A program made the translations under genes and the position numbers. From Betaproteobacteria bacterium (GTDB lineage Bacteria > Pseudomonadota > Gammaproteobacteria > Burkholderiales > SG8-41), in NCBI GenBank assembly GCA_025363575.1, contig JANYDM010000016.1:1-23416 (forward strand): a DNA stretch of 23,416 nucleotides. Reading direction: 5' to 3'. The notes under the pieces were generated by a model that was not told where the DNA came from, made no database searches, and saw nothing but the letters and a program-made list of their open reading frames with translations. Shown piece after piece: positions 1 through 7,909 of the stretch (its first letter is position 1; every line of letters begins with the position of its first letter).

Positions 1-1377
1 GCCGCCGCCGCCGGCTGGTCGGCATGGCATCAGTTTCGACTCGCCCAGCGGCCCGAATACGTGCTGATCAACCAGACCGCGCAGCACGATTACGACCTCG
101 CGTTCAAAATGAGCCTCAAGCTCGCCGAGAAGAAATCGGGCATCGAAAACGCGCTGGTGCTGCTCGCGGCGCTGCCGCCGGGCAAATCGATCGAAGAAAC
201 TGCGGCCGGACTCTTCGAGCAACTGCGGGTCGGCGCGCGCCGGAACGGCCGTGGCATTCTCTATCTCTACAGCGCGCAGGAAAACGTCTTGCGGGTGCTG
301 GTCTCCTACGATCTCGAAGGCGATATCCCCGATGCCTACTGCCGCCGCCTCGAAGAAGCGGCAAAGACATACATGCTCTCCGAAGTGCCGCAGGATTTCA
401 TTTCCGAATTGATCATAACGACCAGCCTGCGCGGCATGGGCTCGAAGGATGCGGCCGCGGCGCCGGCGCGACCGCGTTGGCCCAGCAATGATTTTCTGGC
501 GGGAGGCGGGGGCGCACTGGTCGCCGGTTACGGCAAGGGGCTCGCCGACTACCAGCGCGCGATCCGCAGCCTGCCGGACGCCGACCTCAAGGAATATCTG
601 CCGTCGGCGGATGCGAAGTCGACAATGGAGCGGTATCTTTCATCGCTGGCCGCCGGCATCGGCGATCCGCGCCTGCCGCTGCTGACGGAAGGCAGCCGCA
701 TTTTCCGCGCCGTAGTTCCGCGCAATAATGCGCAACAAATAAGAATCCATCAATACTTCACGGCCGCCCTGCCCTATCGTCTGATTTTCTCCGGCGATCT
801 CGGTCTCGCTGTGCCGCAACCGAATCACTCGAATCTCCCTTTCGTGCTCCGGCGCGGCACGGACAAGCTGTGGTACGTGGACGAAGCCAAAGCGTGGACG
901 TATTTTCATCGCTTCGAAGACAATGTAAATTTTTACGTCAAGTACTCGGATAATCCGTTCCTCGCGTCCCTGCGAGAGTTAAAGCTGCCCAATATTGAAC
1001 AGGCCATCTACGGGAATCATGCACAAACACCGGCCTTGCCTGTGTATCCGTACTCGCTGGCCGCGGAAATACAGGCGCGCGAAGACTTTATCCGCGCCGA
1101 ACCCCAAAACGCAGCAGCGCAGGCAGCGCTGGGCGATTTGTACCTGTTCGAAATGAACTGGCTTACGAAAGCGATTGCGCTGTACGAAAAAGCGTCCGCC
1201 CTCGCACCCAACGAGCTTGCGTACCACTGGCGCCTGATGGATCTTTATCTCAACGCCTCGCGCGCCGACAAGTCGCTCGCCGAGCTCAAGTTCTTAGCGG
1301 AACGCCTGCCCGCCGACCGGCAGACGCAGGTCTGGTATCGCCAATACCGCGAAGAGTACGATTTCAGCGGTCAATGA
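1..1377 (+). CDS. TPM-domain membrane protein with C-terminal TPR region (5' end missing)
   Basis: The frame is open from base 1, so the gene starts upstream; 458 residues are visible. The first residues (Ala-rich, then GWSAWHQF) look like the end of a membrane anchor. The stretch from about residue 25 to 140 (LINQTAQHDYD, GIENALVLLAALPPGKS, GILYLYSAQENVLRVLVSYDLEG, DFISELIITT) fits the TPM fold (TLP18.3/Psb32/MOLO-1 family), usually an extracytoplasmic domain linked to membrane-protein maintenance. A Gly-rich linker (FLAGGGGALVAGYG) follows, then a region of unknown fold, and residues about 375-445 read as two TPR-like helical pairs (AAAQAALGDLYLFEMNW, LTKAIALYEKASALAPNE). A TPM domain joined to TPRs is less common than TPM followed by a transmembrane tail. 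The next genes also encode secreted TPR proteins, so a shared envelope role is possible. Family call fairly confident, function unknown. Confidence 0.75.
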   Translation, partial: AAAAGWSAWHQFRLAQRPEYVLINQTAQHDYDLAFKMSLKLAEKKSGIENALVLLAALPPGKSIEETAAGLFEQLRVGARRNGRGILYLYSAQENVLRVLVSYDLEGDIPDAYCRRLEEAAKTYMLSEVPQDFISELIITTSLRGMGSKDAAAAPARPRWPSNDFLAGGGGALVAGYGKGLADYQRAIRSLPDADLKEYLPSADAKSTMERYLSSLAAGIGDPRLPLLTEGSRIFRAVVPRNNAQQIRIHQYFTAALPYRLIFSGDLGLAVPQPNHSNLPFVLRRGTDKLWYVDEAKAWTYFHRFEDNVNFYVKYSDNPFLASLRELKLPNIEQAIYGNHAQTPALPVYPYSLAAEIQAREDFIRAEPQNAAAQAALGDLYLFEMNWLTKAIALYEKASALAPNELAYHWRLMDLYLNASRADKSLAELKFLAERLPADRQTQVWYRQYREEYDFSGQ

Positions 1378-1408
1378 GCACCTGGCGGACCGCGTCACGG
1401 GCCCGATC

Positions 1409-1424
1409 CCGGAATCACTTCCGG
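1409..1424 (+). terminator. Weak stem-loop after the TPM-TPR gene
   Basis: CCGGAA, a TCAC loop, then TTCCGG form a perfect 6-bp stem with a 4-nt loop, 31 bases after the stop codon. Only CATTTG follows, so there is no real T tract and it is not a standard intrinsic terminator. It lies just before the -35 box of the next operon and could instead be a small operator-like inverted repeat. Confidence 0.25.
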
Positions 1425-1427
1425 CAT

Positions 1428-1456
1428 TTGACAGGGTCGATGTCCGTTATCATACT
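1428..1456 (+). promoter_or_regulatory. Sigma-70-type promoter of the TPR operon
   Basis: A perfect -35 box TTGACA (1428-1433) is followed after exactly 17 bp by CATACT (1451-1456), which matches 4 of 6 positions of the -10 consensus. Transcription would start near 1463 and leave a leader of about 60 nt before the ATG at 1526. It lies in the only sizeable gap of the left block (1378-1525), between the TPM gene and the TPR operon. Confidence 0.65.
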
Positions 1457-1525
1457 TTTCCGCCAGCGCAATCGCGCTGCCATTGTTGCGGCCCGTGCGG
1501 ACCGCTCAGTGAATAGGGAGGCGTC

Positions 1526-3097
1526 ATGCAACCACTTAGATTTTTCGCTGCCGTATGCGCGCTCGCGCTGCTGTCCGCCGGCATCGCGCAGGCGCATGAA
1601 GACGACAAGCTCGGCAAGGTCACGTTTCCGACGTCTTGCGATCCCAAAGTGCAGAGCGAATTCGAAAGCGGCGTCGCAATGCTGCATTCGTACTGGTTCA
1701 ATTACGCCGGCAAGACTTTCAAGGCAGTGCTGCAAAAAGATCCGGGTTGCGCGATGGCGTATTGGGGAATTGCGCTCGATTTGCTCGGCAACTCGCTGGC
1801 GTCCGCGCCGCAGGCAAAAGACGCGCAAGCAGCTTGGGCGGCACTGGAGCAGGCGCGCGCCGCGGGCGCGAAAACGCAACGCGAGCGCGACTGGATCGAG
1901 GCGATCAGCAATTACTTTCGCGATCACGACAAAGTGCCGGTCGATGCGCGGCTGGCCGCCTATAACAAAGCGATGGAGCAGATAACGCTACGCTATCCAG
2001 AAGACTACGAAGCGAAGGTATTCTACGCGCTGACCCTGCAGGCGTCGGCGTCGAAGTCCGACGTTACTTACGCCGCGCAGATCAAATCCGCCGCCCTGCT
2101 GGAACAACTCTATGAGCAGAATCCGCAGCATCCCGGGGTATCGCATTTCCTCATTCATGCTTACGACTACCCGCCGCTCGCGGAAAAAGGCATTGCCGCC
2201 GCACGGCGCTACGCGAGTATCGCGCCCGCCGTACCCCACGCGCGCCACATGCCGTCGCACATTTATTCGATGGTCGGGATGTGGGAAGACTCGATCACCT
2301 CGAACATGGCATCGCTCGAAATCCAGCCCGATTACTATCATGCCTACGACTTCGCCGTTTACGCCGCCCTGCAACTCGGCCAGGACGCCAGGGCCAAAGC
2401 AATGGCCGAGAAGTCAGCGAATACGCCCGTGCGCGGAGATCGCCCGACCGGGGTCGCCATTCATATGGCGCCCGCCGCGATATCCGCGCGGCTGGTGATA
2501 GAACGCGGGGATTGGGCAGGCGCCAGCAAGTTGACGGCAATTTCGACGCCCTATCCCCCGGCGGACTCCCTCAACCGGTTTACGCGCGGCCTCGGCATGG
2601 TGCGCAGCGGCGATGCGGCCGGCGCCAGGCGCGAACTCGCGGCGATGGAGACGCTGCGCCTCACGCTGCAGAAATCCGACCAGTCGTATTGGGCCGACCG
2701 CACCGAAGAGCAAATGCTGGCGGTGTTGGCGTGGGTGGCGTTCGTAGAGGGCGATCGCCCGCAAGCCGAAAAACTGATGCGCGCCGCCGCCAACAACGAA
2801 GACGGCAGCGTGAAGAACGTGTTGATGGAGAACCGCCTCTATCCGCTGCGCGAGTTGCTCGCCGATTTGCTGCTGGAAATGGGCCAGGCGGCGCCCGCGC
2901 TGCGCGAATACGAAACAGCGCTGACGGATTACCCCAATCGCTTTCGCGGCTTTTACGGCGCGGCGAGCGCGGCGGAAGCCGCCGGCGATCGTCAGAAAGC
3001 GGCCGGCTACTACGGCAAGCTGCTGTTGCTGGCGAAAGATGCGGATTCCCCGCGCGTGGAAATCGCTCGTGCGCGCAGCTACCTTGCACAAAAATGA
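1526..3097 (+). CDS. Secreted TPR-repeat protein, first tandem paralogue
   Basis: A 523-residue protein. The ATG is preceded by AGGGAGG at 1514-1520. Residues 1-23 are a Sec signal peptide (hydrophobic core AAVCALALLSAGIA, cleavage after AQA), so it is exported. The mature part is helical and TPR-like throughout, with clear repeats near the N-terminus (GVAMLHSYWFNYAGKTFKAV) and C-terminus (ALREYETALTDYPNRFRGFY). Conserved features shared with the next gene are Cys38 and Cys75 (a possible disulfide) and six histidines at 202, 207, 211, 238, 241 and 245, within HPGVSHFLIHAYD and HARHMPSHIY. It is first in a three-gene operon behind a good promoter. The family occurs in bacteria as an uncharacterised TPR protein; the partner is unknown, and the histidine cluster hints at metal binding (inference). 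Confidence 0.85.
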   Translation: MQPLRFFAAVCALALLSAGIAQAHEDDKLGKVTFPTSCDPKVQSEFESGVAMLHSYWFNYAGKTFKAVLQKDPGCAMAYWGIALDLLGNSLASAPQAKDAQAAWAALEQARAAGAKTQRERDWIEAISNYFRDHDKVPVDARLAAYNKAMEQITLRYPEDYEAKVFYALTLQASASKSDVTYAAQIKSAALLEQLYEQNPQHPGVSHFLIHAYDYPPLAEKGIAAARRYASIAPAVPHARHMPSHIYSMVGMWEDSITSNMASLEIQPDYYHAYDFAVYAALQLGQDARAKAMAEKSANTPVRGDRPTGVAIHMAPAAISARLVIERGDWAGASKLTAISTPYPPADSLNRFTRGLGMVRSGDAAGARRELAAMETLRLTLQKSDQSYWADRTEEQMLAVLAWVAFVEGDRPQAEKLMRAAANNEDGSVKNVLMENRLYPLRELLADLLLEMGQAAPALREYETALTDYPNRFRGFYGAASAAEAAGDRQKAAGYYGKLLLLAKDADSPRVEIARARSYLAQK

Positions 3098-3133
3098 GCG
3101 GATCGCGGTCCGCTACCGATGAATCGGCAATTT

Positions 3134-3139
3134 AAGGAG
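3134..3139 (+). promoter_or_regulatory. Ribosome binding site deciding the start of the second TPR gene
   Basis: AAGGAG sits 6 nt upstream of ATG 3146. An in-frame ATG at 3119 would add nine non-hydrophobic residues ahead of the signal peptide and has no comparable site, so 3146 is preferred. From this start the protein begins MQP, as its paralogue does. Confidence 0.75.
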
Positions 3140-3145
3140 CCCGAC

Positions 3146-4744
3146 ATGCAACCCCATAAATTACTTGTGGCAGTCTTCGCGATTGTGCTGCTGTGCCCCG
3201 CACTGACCGTTGCGCACGACGACGACGAAGTCAAAGGCAAGCTTGGCAAAGTCTCGTTCGAAAATTCATGCGACCCCAAGGTGCAGGCCCTGTTCCAGCG
3301 CGGGGTCGCGATGCTGCATTCGTTTTGGTACAGTGCCGCCGAAAAAACGTTCCGCGACGTGCTCGCGCAGGACCCGACATGCGCGATCGCGACGTGGGGT
3401 TTCGCGTCGATCATGATGTCGAACCCGCTCGCCGGCAACGGCGCCTCGGCCAAGGGCGCCGAGCAGTCGCTCGCGATGTTGGAGCAAGGCCGCAAGATAG
3501 TCGCCAAGACCCAGCGCGAGCGCGATTACATCGAGGCGGTCGCCGCGTACTACGAAGACTGGGGGAATCGCCCCGAGCGCGCGCGTCAGCTTGCGCGCGC
3601 AAAAGCGTACGAGTCGCTCGCGGCGCGCTACCCGCAGGATGACGAAGCGCAGATTTTTTCCGCGCTTTATATCGCCGGCACACAATTGCAATCCGACCAG
3701 ACCTACGCGGCGTACCTCAAAGCGGCGGCGATCCTCGAAAAAGAATTCGTCAAATACCCGGATCATCCGGGTGTCGCGCACTATCTGATTCACAGCTATG
3801 ATGCGCCGCCCATCGCGCAGCAGGGCCTGAGGGCCGCGCGCCTATATGCCGGCATCGCGCCGGAAGCACCGCACGCGCTGCACATGCCATCCCACATCTT
3901 CACGCGCGTCGGCGCATGGGAGGAGTCCGCCGCGACCAACGCGCGTTCGGCGGACGCTGCGAGAAAAGGCGGCGAGCCCGACGAGGCTTATCACGCGAGC
4001 GACTACATGACGTACGCCTATCTGCAGCTCGCGCGTGACGGCGATGCGCGGCGCGTCATACAGGAGGCGCTTAAAGTCACCGGCATCACACCCTCGCGCA
4101 ATACGGCGCCGTACGCAGTCGCGGCAATGGAGGCGCGCTACGCCTATGAGCGCGGCGCGTGGCAGGAAGCGATGCAATTGCCGGTGCACCCGACGAAGTT
4201 CCACTATCCGGACGCCATCACTTACTTCGGCCGCGCATTGGGCGCGGCGCGCAGCGGCAATGTTGCCGCCGCGCAACAGGAGGCCACGCAACTCGAAGCG
4301 CTGCATAAAGCGCTGCAGTCCGAGAGCAACAACTACTGGGCCAACGAAGTCGAAATCCAGCGCCTGGCAGTCGCCGGCTGGATATCGCTCGCGCAGGGCA
4401 AAGCGGACGACGCCGTTAAATTCATGCGCGCCGCCGCCGATATCGAAGATAAAAGCGAGAAGCACATCGTCACGCCCGGCCGCCTCGTGCCCGCGCGCGA
4501 ATTGCTCGGCGACATGCTGCTCGAACTCAAGCAGCCGGCCGCCGCGCTCAAGGAATACGAAGCGTCGCAAACACGCGAACCCAACCGTTTCCGCGGCTTT
4601 TACGGCGCGGCACGCGCGGCGGAAGCCGCGGGCGACAGACAGAAGGCAGCTGACTACTACGCGAAGCTGCTCGTCCTCGCGAAAAACGCCGACGGCGCGC
4701 GGCCTGAGCTCGCGCGCGCCAAATCATACGTGGCGCAGCGATGA
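3146..4744 (+). CDS. Secreted TPR-repeat protein, second tandem paralogue
   Basis: A 532-residue protein, co-linear with the preceding gene and clearly a duplicate of it. Residues 1-23 form a signal peptide (LLVAVFAIVLLCPALTVA), and the mature chain starts HDDDEVKG, acidic like HEDDK in the paralogue. Cys42 and Cys79 keep the same 37-residue spacing as in the paralogue, and the six-histidine pattern (HPGVAHYLIHSYD, then HALHMPSHIF) is preserved with identical spacing. The C-terminal repeats (AALKEYEASQTREPNRFRGFYGAARAAEAAGDRQKAADYY) are nearly identical to the first copy. It lies 48 bp behind the first copy and its stop overlaps the next gene's start. Divergence is spread over the length, so the duplication looks old and both copies look functional. 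Biochemical role unknown; a periplasmic scaffold or metal-binding TPR protein are the options. Confidence 0.85.
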   Translation: MQPHKLLVAVFAIVLLCPALTVAHDDDEVKGKLGKVSFENSCDPKVQALFQRGVAMLHSFWYSAAEKTFRDVLAQDPTCAIATWGFASIMMSNPLAGNGASAKGAEQSLAMLEQGRKIVAKTQRERDYIEAVAAYYEDWGNRPERARQLARAKAYESLAARYPQDDEAQIFSALYIAGTQLQSDQTYAAYLKAAAILEKEFVKYPDHPGVAHYLIHSYDAPPIAQQGLRAARLYAGIAPEAPHALHMPSHIFTRVGAWEESAATNARSADAARKGGEPDEAYHASDYMTYAYLQLARDGDARRVIQEALKVTGITPSRNTAPYAVAAMEARYAYERGAWQEAMQLPVHPTKFHYPDAITYFGRALGAARSGNVAAAQQEATQLEALHKALQSESNNYWANEVEIQRLAVAGWISLAQGKADDAVKFMRAAADIEDKSEKHIVTPGRLVPARELLGDMLLELKQPAAALKEYEASQTREPNRFRGFYGAARAAEAAGDRQKAADYYAKLLVLAKNADGARPELARAKSYVAQR

Positions 4745-5208
4745 TTTTTAAAACGCTTGCTGCCGCTGCGTTCGCATGCGCGGCAGTGGCCGCGCCGCCC
4801 GCCCTCGCTGAGCCGTTCGAGACAAACCCAAACGCGTCCGCCAACGACAGCGACTACGCCGCCGGCAAGCTGGCGATGGAAAAGAAGAACTGGCCCGAGG
4901 CCGCCAAGCGTTTTCAGCAGGCGGCGCTGCGCGATCCGGACAACGCCGACCTGCAAAACTATCTTGGCTACACGCACCGCAACCTGAAACAGTTCGATCT
5001 CGCGTTCAAGTACTACAAACACGCGATCGAGTTGAGCCCGCGACATCGTGGCGCTCATGAATACATCGGCGAGGCGTATTTGATGGTGGGCGACCTTCCC
5101 AATGCAGAAAAACATCTTGCCGCGCTGCGCGGCATCTGCCTCTTGCCGTGCGAAGAGCTCGATGACCTGGAAAAGGCCGTTGCCGCCTACCGCGCGAAGA
5201 AGCGCTGA
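4741..5208 (+). CDS. Small secreted TPR protein
   Basis: A 155-residue protein whose ATG overlaps the stop of the preceding TPR gene (ATGA at 4741-4744), so the two are translationally coupled. Residues 1-23 are an Ala-rich signal peptide ending PPALAEP. The mature part holds about three TPR units: DYAAGKLAMEKKNWPEAAKRF, then ADLQNYLGYTHRNLKQFDLAFKYY, then AHEYIGEAYLMVGDLPNAEKHL. Near the end, ICLLPCEELDDLEKAVAAYRAKK carries a Cys-x4-Cys pair seen in many small exported TPR proteins. It ends 21 bp from the convergent methyltransferase gene, with no obvious terminator between them. It probably acts with the two larger TPR proteins in the periplasm (inference from the operon). Confidence 0.85.
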   Translation: MIFKTLAAAAFACAAVAAPPALAEPFETNPNASANDSDYAAGKLAMEKKNWPEAAKRFQQAALRDPDNADLQNYLGYTHRNLKQFDLAFKYYKHAIELSPRHRGAHEYIGEAYLMVGDLPNAEKHLAALRGICLLPCEELDDLEKAVAAYRAKKR

Positions 5209-5229
5209 GCCGGCACGGCACCTTCGCGC

Positions 5230-5940
5230 CTAGAAAGACGGGTAAACGATGAGGCCTTTGCCGAGCGCGAACGATTGGTGCCGGAATTCGCCGTGACGGG
5301 GAAAATCGCGTATTTCGATCAGGTACGGCACGTTCAGGATCAACTGATGGGTTAGATCGAGCGCGGCCTGCCTGCTTTGCGTGATGACGAAAGTCGGGTG
5401 GTTCTCCAGCGTCAGAGCCACGAACTCATAGCCGAACTCGAGCACGAAGCGATTGACGGCCTCGACCACGCCGAAATTCCAGTGTTGAGCCTGCACGTGG
5501 TTCGTATAGTCGTGCCCCGCGATGAAGCCGTGCTGCCGGACTTTCGGCGCATAGGTAACGAGGTCGTTGTACGCTGCCTCGACGGTGTGCATGCCATCAA
5601 TGTAAATCCAGTCGAGCTGGCCGTCGCCGAAAAAAATGGCGGCGTCTTCTGAATAATCGCGGTGCACGCTGACGCTGCCGCCGTCGATTTGCGCGCGAAA
5701 GCGCGCCCGCACTGCTTCAAAACGCGCGTCCTGCTCGCCGGCCGGGACATTGTTCAGGTCCTTCGCGTAATCGGCGCGGTCCTGGTGCTCCCACGGATCG
5801 ATCAAGTGCAGCTTTTTCGGTTTCGCTTCGTCGAGGATGGCCTGCGAAAAATCGCCGTTCGCCACGCCTATCTCGGCCACCTCGCCGCCTCCCGGCAAAA
5901 AGCGCAGGATTTGCGTGCGCGTGGTTGGACACACCAGCAT
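5230..5940 (-). CDS. Class I SAM-dependent methyltransferase (Methyltransf_24-like)
   Basis: A 236-residue protein. The SAM-binding motif I is EIGVANGDFS (residues 23-32), followed by the acidic end of strand 2 in LHLIDPWEH (45-52). LDWIYIDGMHTVEAAYNDL (109-127) and GFIAGHDY (138-145) match the Methyltransf_24 group, where the Asp/His of IDGxH and the following GHDY often bind a metal near the substrate. It has no signal peptide and should be cytosolic. It is the last gene of a minus-strand run starting with Bug-A, 79 bp behind the oxidoreductase, so it may be only loosely coupled. Related enzymes modify sugars, macrolides or small metabolites; the substrate here cannot be read from sequence. 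No strong ribosome site precedes the ATG (GAG only). Confidence 0.8.
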   Translation of the reverse strand: MLVCPTTRTQILRFLPGGGEVAEIGVANGDFSQAILDEAKPKKLHLIDPWEHQDRADYAKDLNNVPAGEQDARFEAVRARFRAQIDGGSVSVHRDYSEDAAIFFGDGQLDWIYIDGMHTVEAAYNDLVTYAPKVRQHGFIAGHDYTNHVQAQHWNFGVVEAVNRFVLEFGYEFVALTLENHPTFVITQSRQAALDLTHQLILNVPYLIEIRDFPRHGEFRHQSFALGKGLIVYPSF

Positions 5941-6019
5941 TTGAAGTTACTCGTTCAGAATCGTGATAATCGATCGAACATACCGGAAATACCGCTTGAT
6001 TGCCAATTTGCCGGCGCGA

Positions 6020-6997
6020 CTACGCCGGGCGCACCTCCACTGTAACGTCGGACGCGAGCGCCTTGATCACCGCTTCGAACGCAGCGACTGTCGCCAGCAT
6101 GTCGGACGCGGGAATCGGAAACAGCGCGCGGCCCTCAATCGCGTCGGCGAACACTTCGAGTTCAATGCGCAGCGCATCCACCGGTTCGAGCATCAGGTGC
6201 TGCGGTTTGGCGTTGCTTTTGTGCAGCACCAATTCGTGCTCGCCGAGCGACTCGGCCGATCCTTTATCGCCAAACACGTGAACGCGCCAGAAAAACGGCG
6301 TTGCGCGAACAGTGGCGATAGTGCCGCTCACGCCGTTGGCAAACTCCAGCAATACGGTGGCGGTGTCGCGCGGCACCGGCGGCGCCTTCTGCACGATCAA
6401 CTGCCCGCGCACACGTTTCACCGGCCCTATGGTGTTGATGAACGCATCGAGGATATGCAGTCCCGCGCCGGTCATGCCGCCGCCCGGTGATTCGGCGGGC
6501 GAATCGCGCCAGGTGCCAGCGGTATTGTTGGAATGCTCGTTGCTGAAATGCCCTTCGACGTGCAGAACCTCGCCCAGCTCGCCCGACTTCGCGATGCGCT
6601 TCAACTCCTGCATCGACGGCCACAGCCGCCGGTTGTGACCGACGCCGAGCACCACGCCGGCCTTGCGGCAGGTCTCGACCATCGCCGCTGCGTCCGCCAG
6701 GTTGAGTGCAAGCGGCTTCTCGCAAAACACCTGTTTGCCGGCGCGGGCACTCGCCTCCACCATCGGGCGGTGCAACGAATGCGGTGTCGCCACGACCACC
6801 GCATGAATCGCGGGATCGGCGAGCACCCCGGCGAGATCCGCGCAAAGCGCGAAGCCGTGCTTGGCGGCGAAGTCGCGCAACTTCTCGGGCGCGGCATCGA
6901 CGCCGCGCGTGAATTGTATGCGCTCGCTCTTGCCCTGGATCGACTCGACGAAATTCTTGCCCCAGCGGCCAAGGCCGACGATTGCTGCGTTTATCAT
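6020..6997 (-). CDS. Gfo/Idh/MocA-family NAD(P)-dependent oxidoreductase
   Basis: A 325-residue protein, the normal length of the family. The Rossmann motif VGLGRWG is at residues 7-13, the family signature FCEKPLALN at 91-99 carries the catalytic Lys94, and GAGLHILDAF (177-186) supplies the His181/Asp184 pair of the active site. Such enzymes oxidise or reduce a hydroxyl on sugars, inositols or other polyols, and some cleave aromatic-derived substrates. It lies 12 bp after the amidohydrolase gene and 79 bp before the methyltransferase gene on the same strand, so it is probably part of a Bug-A/amidohydrolase operon. The neighbouring lactonase-like amidohydrolase would fit a dehydrogenase-then-hydrolase pair (inference). 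Confidence 0.88.
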   Translation of the reverse strand: MINAAIVGLGRWGKNFVESIQGKSERIQFTRGVDAAPEKLRDFAAKHGFALCADLAGVLADPAIHAVVVATPHSLHRPMVEASARAGKQVFCEKPLALNLADAAAMVETCRKAGVVLGVGHNRRLWPSMQELKRIAKSGELGEVLHVEGHFSNEHSNNTAGTWRDSPAESPGGGMTGAGLHILDAFINTIGPVKRVRGQLIVQKAPPVPRDTATVLLEFANGVSGTIATVRATPFFWRVHVFGDKGSAESLGEHELVLHKSNAKPQHLMLEPVDALRIELEVFADAIEGRALFPIPASDMLATVAAFEAVIKALASDVTVEVRPA

Positions 6998-7009
6998 GAT
7001 ATTTTCGGA

Positions 7010-7900
7010 TTACGTGAGGCGGTAGACGCGCTGCGCGTTGTCGTGAAACACGGCGCGGCGGGCGTGTGCGTCAAGATGCGCCGTGCATTCCTGCATGACG
7101 GCGATGATGCGGTCGTAAGTGGTCCACAGTTTTTCTATCGGGTAGTTGCTGCCGTAGATGCAGCGCCCGGCACCGAATATCTCAAGCGTTTCTTTGACCA
7201 CCGGTTGCCACAGCTTCACCGAGCACTCGTGCGCGAAAGTGCCGAGCCCGGAGAGTTTTACGCAGACGTTGGCGCAATCCGAGAGTTTCTGCATGCCCGC
7301 GCGCCACAGCGCCCAGCCTGCAGGGCTGCGGTCCTCGAGCATACCGGCGTGCAACAGCACGAACGTGACACCCGGAAAGTTCCTGGCGAGCTTCGCTGCA
7401 TCGTCCATCTGTGCGGCGAAGACCTGCAATTCGAACACGAGGCCGCGTTTTTCCAGCTCGCGCAACCCTGCCTGCCACGCGGCATCGTTCATCAGATCCG
7501 GCCGCGCGGCAAATCGATACAGCGGTTTTTCGTGCCAGTGCAATTGCTGGCGTATACCGCGCAAATTGGCGCACGCCATTTCGCGGTCCAACGTCCGCGC
7601 GACATCCGGTGCGGCGAGGTCCGCATAGCCGACGATGCCGTGCGGAAAGCCGTGCGCATCGGCGACCGACTGCACCCACTCGACTTCATCGACTTCGCGG
7701 CCGGGCGCGACGTTGATCTGGATGTATACCGATTTCACGACGCCATGCGGCGCCATCTCGCCAATCAATTCATCAACGAGATAATCCTGGCGCAACGCTG
7801 CATAGTCGCCGAAGATGCGCGGCACCGGCGGCCCGGCGAGCCACGGCACTTCTTTGACGCGCCAGATATGGTGATGCGCGTCGATGATCGCTTCAACCAT
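7010..7900 (-). CDS. Metal-dependent hydrolase of the amidohydrolase_2 / COG3618 family
   Basis: A 296-residue TIM-barrel hydrolase. It starts with the family motif IIDAHHHIW (His9-x-His11 as metal ligands), has a mid-barrel histidine in LLHAGM (His184), and ends the barrel with CIYGSNYPIEKLW (247-259). The last motif usually reads GSDWP, with the Asp as metal ligand or general base; here it is Asn252. GSN variants seem to form a sub-group of COG3618, so this need not mean loss of activity. Family members hydrolyse lactones (sugar lactones, 2-pyrone-4,6-dicarboxylate) or decarboxylate aromatic acids. It is second in the operon, 9 bp behind Bug-A and 12 bp before the Gfo/Idh/MocA gene. A lactone substrate would fit, but that is inference. 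Confidence 0.85.
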   Translation of the reverse strand: MVEAIIDAHHHIWRVKEVPWLAGPPVPRIFGDYAALRQDYLVDELIGEMAPHGVVKSVYIQINVAPGREVDEVEWVQSVADAHGFPHGIVGYADLAAPDVARTLDREMACANLRGIRQQLHWHEKPLYRFAARPDLMNDAAWQAGLRELEKRGLVFELQVFAAQMDDAAKLARNFPGVTFVLLHAGMLEDRSPAGWALWRAGMQKLSDCANVCVKLSGLGTFAHECSVKLWQPVVKETLEIFGAGRCIYGSNYPIEKLWTTYDRIIAVMQECTAHLDAHARRAVFHDNAQRVYRLT

Positions 7901-7909
7901 CGCGCGCGC

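Noticed and set aside
1..14. GCC repeat at the window edge as a microsatellite
   Set aside because: It encodes four alanines in frame at the end of a membrane segment and is too short to be a repeat array.
2281..3135. 284-codon plus-strand open frame inside the first TPR gene
   Set aside because: Out of frame with a clear TPR protein; composition is Arg/Gly-rich shadow type.
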